From positions 8,710,501-8,774,500 of the forward strand of contig NC_092573.1 of NCBI RefSeq assembly GCF_037975245.1: a stretch of DNA of 64,000 bases. Reading direction: 5' to 3'. How positions within the stretch are numbered: the stretch's first letter is position 1; every line of letters begins with the position of its first letter. The notes under the pieces were generated by a model. The model saw only the letters and a list, made by a program, of their open reading frames with translations. It was not told the origin of the DNA and did not search any database. This DNA is from Apostichopus japonicus. Its lineage: Eukaryota; Echinodermata; Holothuroidea; Aspidochirotida; Stichopodidae. The translations under genes were made by a program, and so were the position numbers. Shown in pieces: positions 61,831 to 64,000 of the stretch.

Positions 61831-63640
61831 AATTATTATTTATTATTATTATTTAGGAGACTTCCTTTCCCTTTTTACACAATTGGCGATAAAACAAATA
61901 AATGAATTAAATTATAGAAAATTTCTATTGCGCCTTATCCAATCAGAAATTGCTCTTAGGCGCTTTACAGTAAAATACATACAAACATGATAAACAAATA
62001 TATGAATAGATAAAGTAAGGTAAAAATGGTTAGAAAATTTGTTATATACAATCTGACAATAAACTGTATAAGAAAAAAAAGAAAAAAAAAAAGAAAATGG
62101 GAAATCGAAAATTATACAAACATATTCTTAAAATTTAAAATATATAAATGTGAAAAATATTAAATCTTAAAAGCGCTATAAACGCAAAATGGAAAATGCG
62201 TTGTAATAATGTGACAATATATAGTATAGAAAGCACAGTAAATGGAATGCAGATCTAAATAGAAATGTTTTGACTAGTTTTTTAAATTCATTTATATTTT
62301 TGGCTCACTAAGCTTCCTCCGATAAACTGTTCCATAATGTCGCATATGAGTAATCGAAACACCTGTTTCCGTATGTAGAAGTTTTAATGACAGGTTGGTA
62401 AGTAGGGACTTGGATTCTGAGCGAAGAGATCGAGTAGGCTTGTATTTATGTATTAATTCAGAGAGGTAGATAGGGGCTAAACGATTAAGTGACTTATATG
62501 TATATAACAGAATCTTATAATTGACCCTGCAATGAATCGGCAACCAATGTAAGTCACGTTATACAGGTGTAATATGCTCATGTCTACGAGTGGGACTTAC
62601 AAGCCGTGCAGCGCGATTCTGAACTCGCTGAAGGCGATCGGTCAGCTTGTGAGGCAGGCCATTGCAGTAATCCAGTTTTGATGTCACAAGGGCATGGATT
62701 AAAGTCTTACACGCATCATCTGAGATATACCTTCTAATTTTGCCAATAATTCGGATCTGCCAGTAACAGGACTTACAGATAGAGTCAACTTGATCACCAA
62801 TGGTAAGATTGTGATCAAGATATACACCTAAATTCTTTACTTTAGGAACTGAACATATGGTGTGAGGTCGCATTGTCAATTGACAAACAAGTCTTGATTA
62901 GCATTACCCCTAACATTTTTGTGAAAATACAATGAACTCGGTTTTGTCCTGATTAAGTTTCAAACAATTAACCCGCATCCACCTGACTATGTCTGAAAGA
63001 CATGCTTGGAGTTTTAAAGATACATCATTCCAGGACTCAAGGGCACCAGAATTCAAGTACAATTGCGAATCATCAGCATAACAATGATGGTTCATGTTAT
63101 GGCGCTGAATTATTTCTCCAACTGGACGGGTAAACATACAATATATCAAAGGACCAAGTACAGATCCCTGTGGCACCCAAAACTTAGCTGTTTCTCATCA
63201 AATATAACATTATCAATTTGTAAACATTGCATTCTGTCCTTAAATTAGGACTTAAACCATTTTAATGAGTTTGACGCAATACCAAAATTATGTTGGAGGC
63301 GATTAAATAAGATCGAAGGCTGCCGATAGGTCAAACATGACCATCATTGTTTGGGACCTCTTATCAAGCGCTGCAGCAATATCGTTATGTACTCTTAGTA
63401 AAGCTGAATCAGTTGAATGGTACTGGCGATATGTGACTTTGAAGGCGTACTGCAACAACTTTTTTTTCTAAAAGTTTGGATATAAAAGTTAAATTTGATA
63501 CAGGTCGGTAGTTTTTAAACACTTCTTTATTCATTCCAGGCTTTTTGCAGTGGTTTAACAATAGAACGCTTAAAACAAGACGGCACCTTTGATCCAATGA
63601 GTGATTGGTTTATGATGGCGTTTATAATTGGCAGGAAACT
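61831..63640 (-). mobile_element. L2/CR1-like LINE, 3' half, minus strand
   Basis: On the minus strand the element runs from about 63640 to an AAT-type tail at 61831-61855. It carries reverse transcriptase and C-terminal blocks (next entry) and about 430 bp of 3' sequence with no coding. The 5' part is missing or beyond recognition. Confidence 0.8.
62292..63597 (-). pseudogene. Reverse transcriptase of the L2/CR1-like LINE, broken
   Basis: From 63597 leftward: CKKPGMNKEVFKNYRPVSNL and FISKLLEK; then (63176-62910) PQGSVLGPLIYCMF, HHCYADDSQLYLN with the YADD active site, and VNCLKLNQDKTEF; then (62879-62559) VKNLGVYLDHNLTI, LVTSKLDYCNGLP and LQRVQNRAARLV; then (62543-62292) KILLYTYKSLNRLAPIYLSELI. 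This is the order of L2/CR1 LINE polymerases. Frame changes and stops separate the pieces, and the stretch between 63409 and 63176 is degraded. Confidence 0.8.
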
Positions 63641-64000
63641 TGAGGATGGATCAGTGTGTTAGGGGTTAGGTTTGATAGTAAACGTTCGGGAATTGTTAAC
63701 GTTACGGGATTCGAACCGAGTATTAAGGAAAGTTGAAGTAGTGGTTTTATTGATTACATATGTGATTACATATGTGGTTACATTGATAAAGTGGTTACAT
63801 CGATTAAATATAGTACTCCAATAATACCGTTGACGGGTTTTATATATATATATTTTACTTTTTCAATTTAATAAGGAAACGTTCGGGAATTGTTAGTCAG
63901 TAGGATGGATCAGTGTTTTAGGGGTTAGGTTTGATAGGTTTTTATGAAGACCGATTCCTCTGTGTTTGTAAAATAATATAGCTTCCATTGTATGCGTAAA
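63641..64000. repeat. Swapped direct repeats at the right edge
   Basis: A block with GGATGGATCAGTGTGTTAGG occurs at 63644 and 63903, and AAACGTTCGGGAATTGTTA at 63680 and 63877. Both pairs are direct repeats, but their order is reversed between the two places. Between them are GATTACATATGTG repeats and a short AT run at 63842-63853. The window ends before the structure is complete. Confidence 0.7.

Overview
This window is animal nuclear DNA. It is AT-rich and intron-rich, with GT/AG splice sites, many AT microsatellites, several LINE families, a tRNA-derived SINE and many short inverted-repeat transposons. There is no bacterial-style gene packing. The repeat landscape suits a marine invertebrate, and an echinoderm is my best guess, but no sequence here proves the species.

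The host gene content I can support is a tandem cluster of Cys-loop receptor genes of the nicotinic acetylcholine receptor (nAChR) type, on the + strand, in three duplicated units. Unit A (about 7.7-19 kb) holds the last two coding exons (8518-8878 and 10068-10351) of a gene whose earlier exons are not in the window. Unit B (about 21.0-34 kb) has an intact signal-peptide exon (21421-21520), but no ligand-binding exons. Its transmembrane exons are broken by a 2-bp deletion, a 15-bp deletion in the pore helix and early stops, so it is a pseudogene. Unit C (34.5-60.8 kb) holds a complete seven-exon gene: 34514-34613, 51317-51462, 52161-52205, 53813-53922, 55334-55523, 58751-59111 and 60374-60807. 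Its phases agree at every junction and predict 461 residues. Exons 2-4 are 146, 45 and 110 bp, as is classic for nAChR genes. All three copies carry C-x-x-C in loop C where nAChR alpha subunits have two adjacent cysteines.

The rest is mostly mobile DNA. From the left: CTTAAG palindrome arrays (1-376, 1308-1800); a decayed minus-strand transposon-like protein gene with C2H2 fingers and a SAMD3-like end (5650-1844); a nearly full-length LINE (about 11.03-14.89 kb) and a SINE (15282-15533) in unit A; a minus-strand LINE piece (16.2-17.07 kb); a foldback element with 20-bp subrepeats (29912-31777) in unit B; a hAT-like MITE with an exact 8-bp target duplication (37041-37686); a foldback element of GGTAAA words (46589-51203) with a LINE inside its loop; another foldback MITE (56336-57066) in unit C; and an L2/CR1-like LINE on the minus strand (about 61.83-63.6 kb).

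Because the receptor units are paralogous, each serves as the empty-site control for insertions in the others. This fixes the order of events: LINE, SINE and foldback element all arrived after the A/B duplication. The most unusual theme is that at least four unrelated elements in 64 kb have arms or arrays built from degenerate, mostly palindromic words with spacing near 10 or 20-21 bp.
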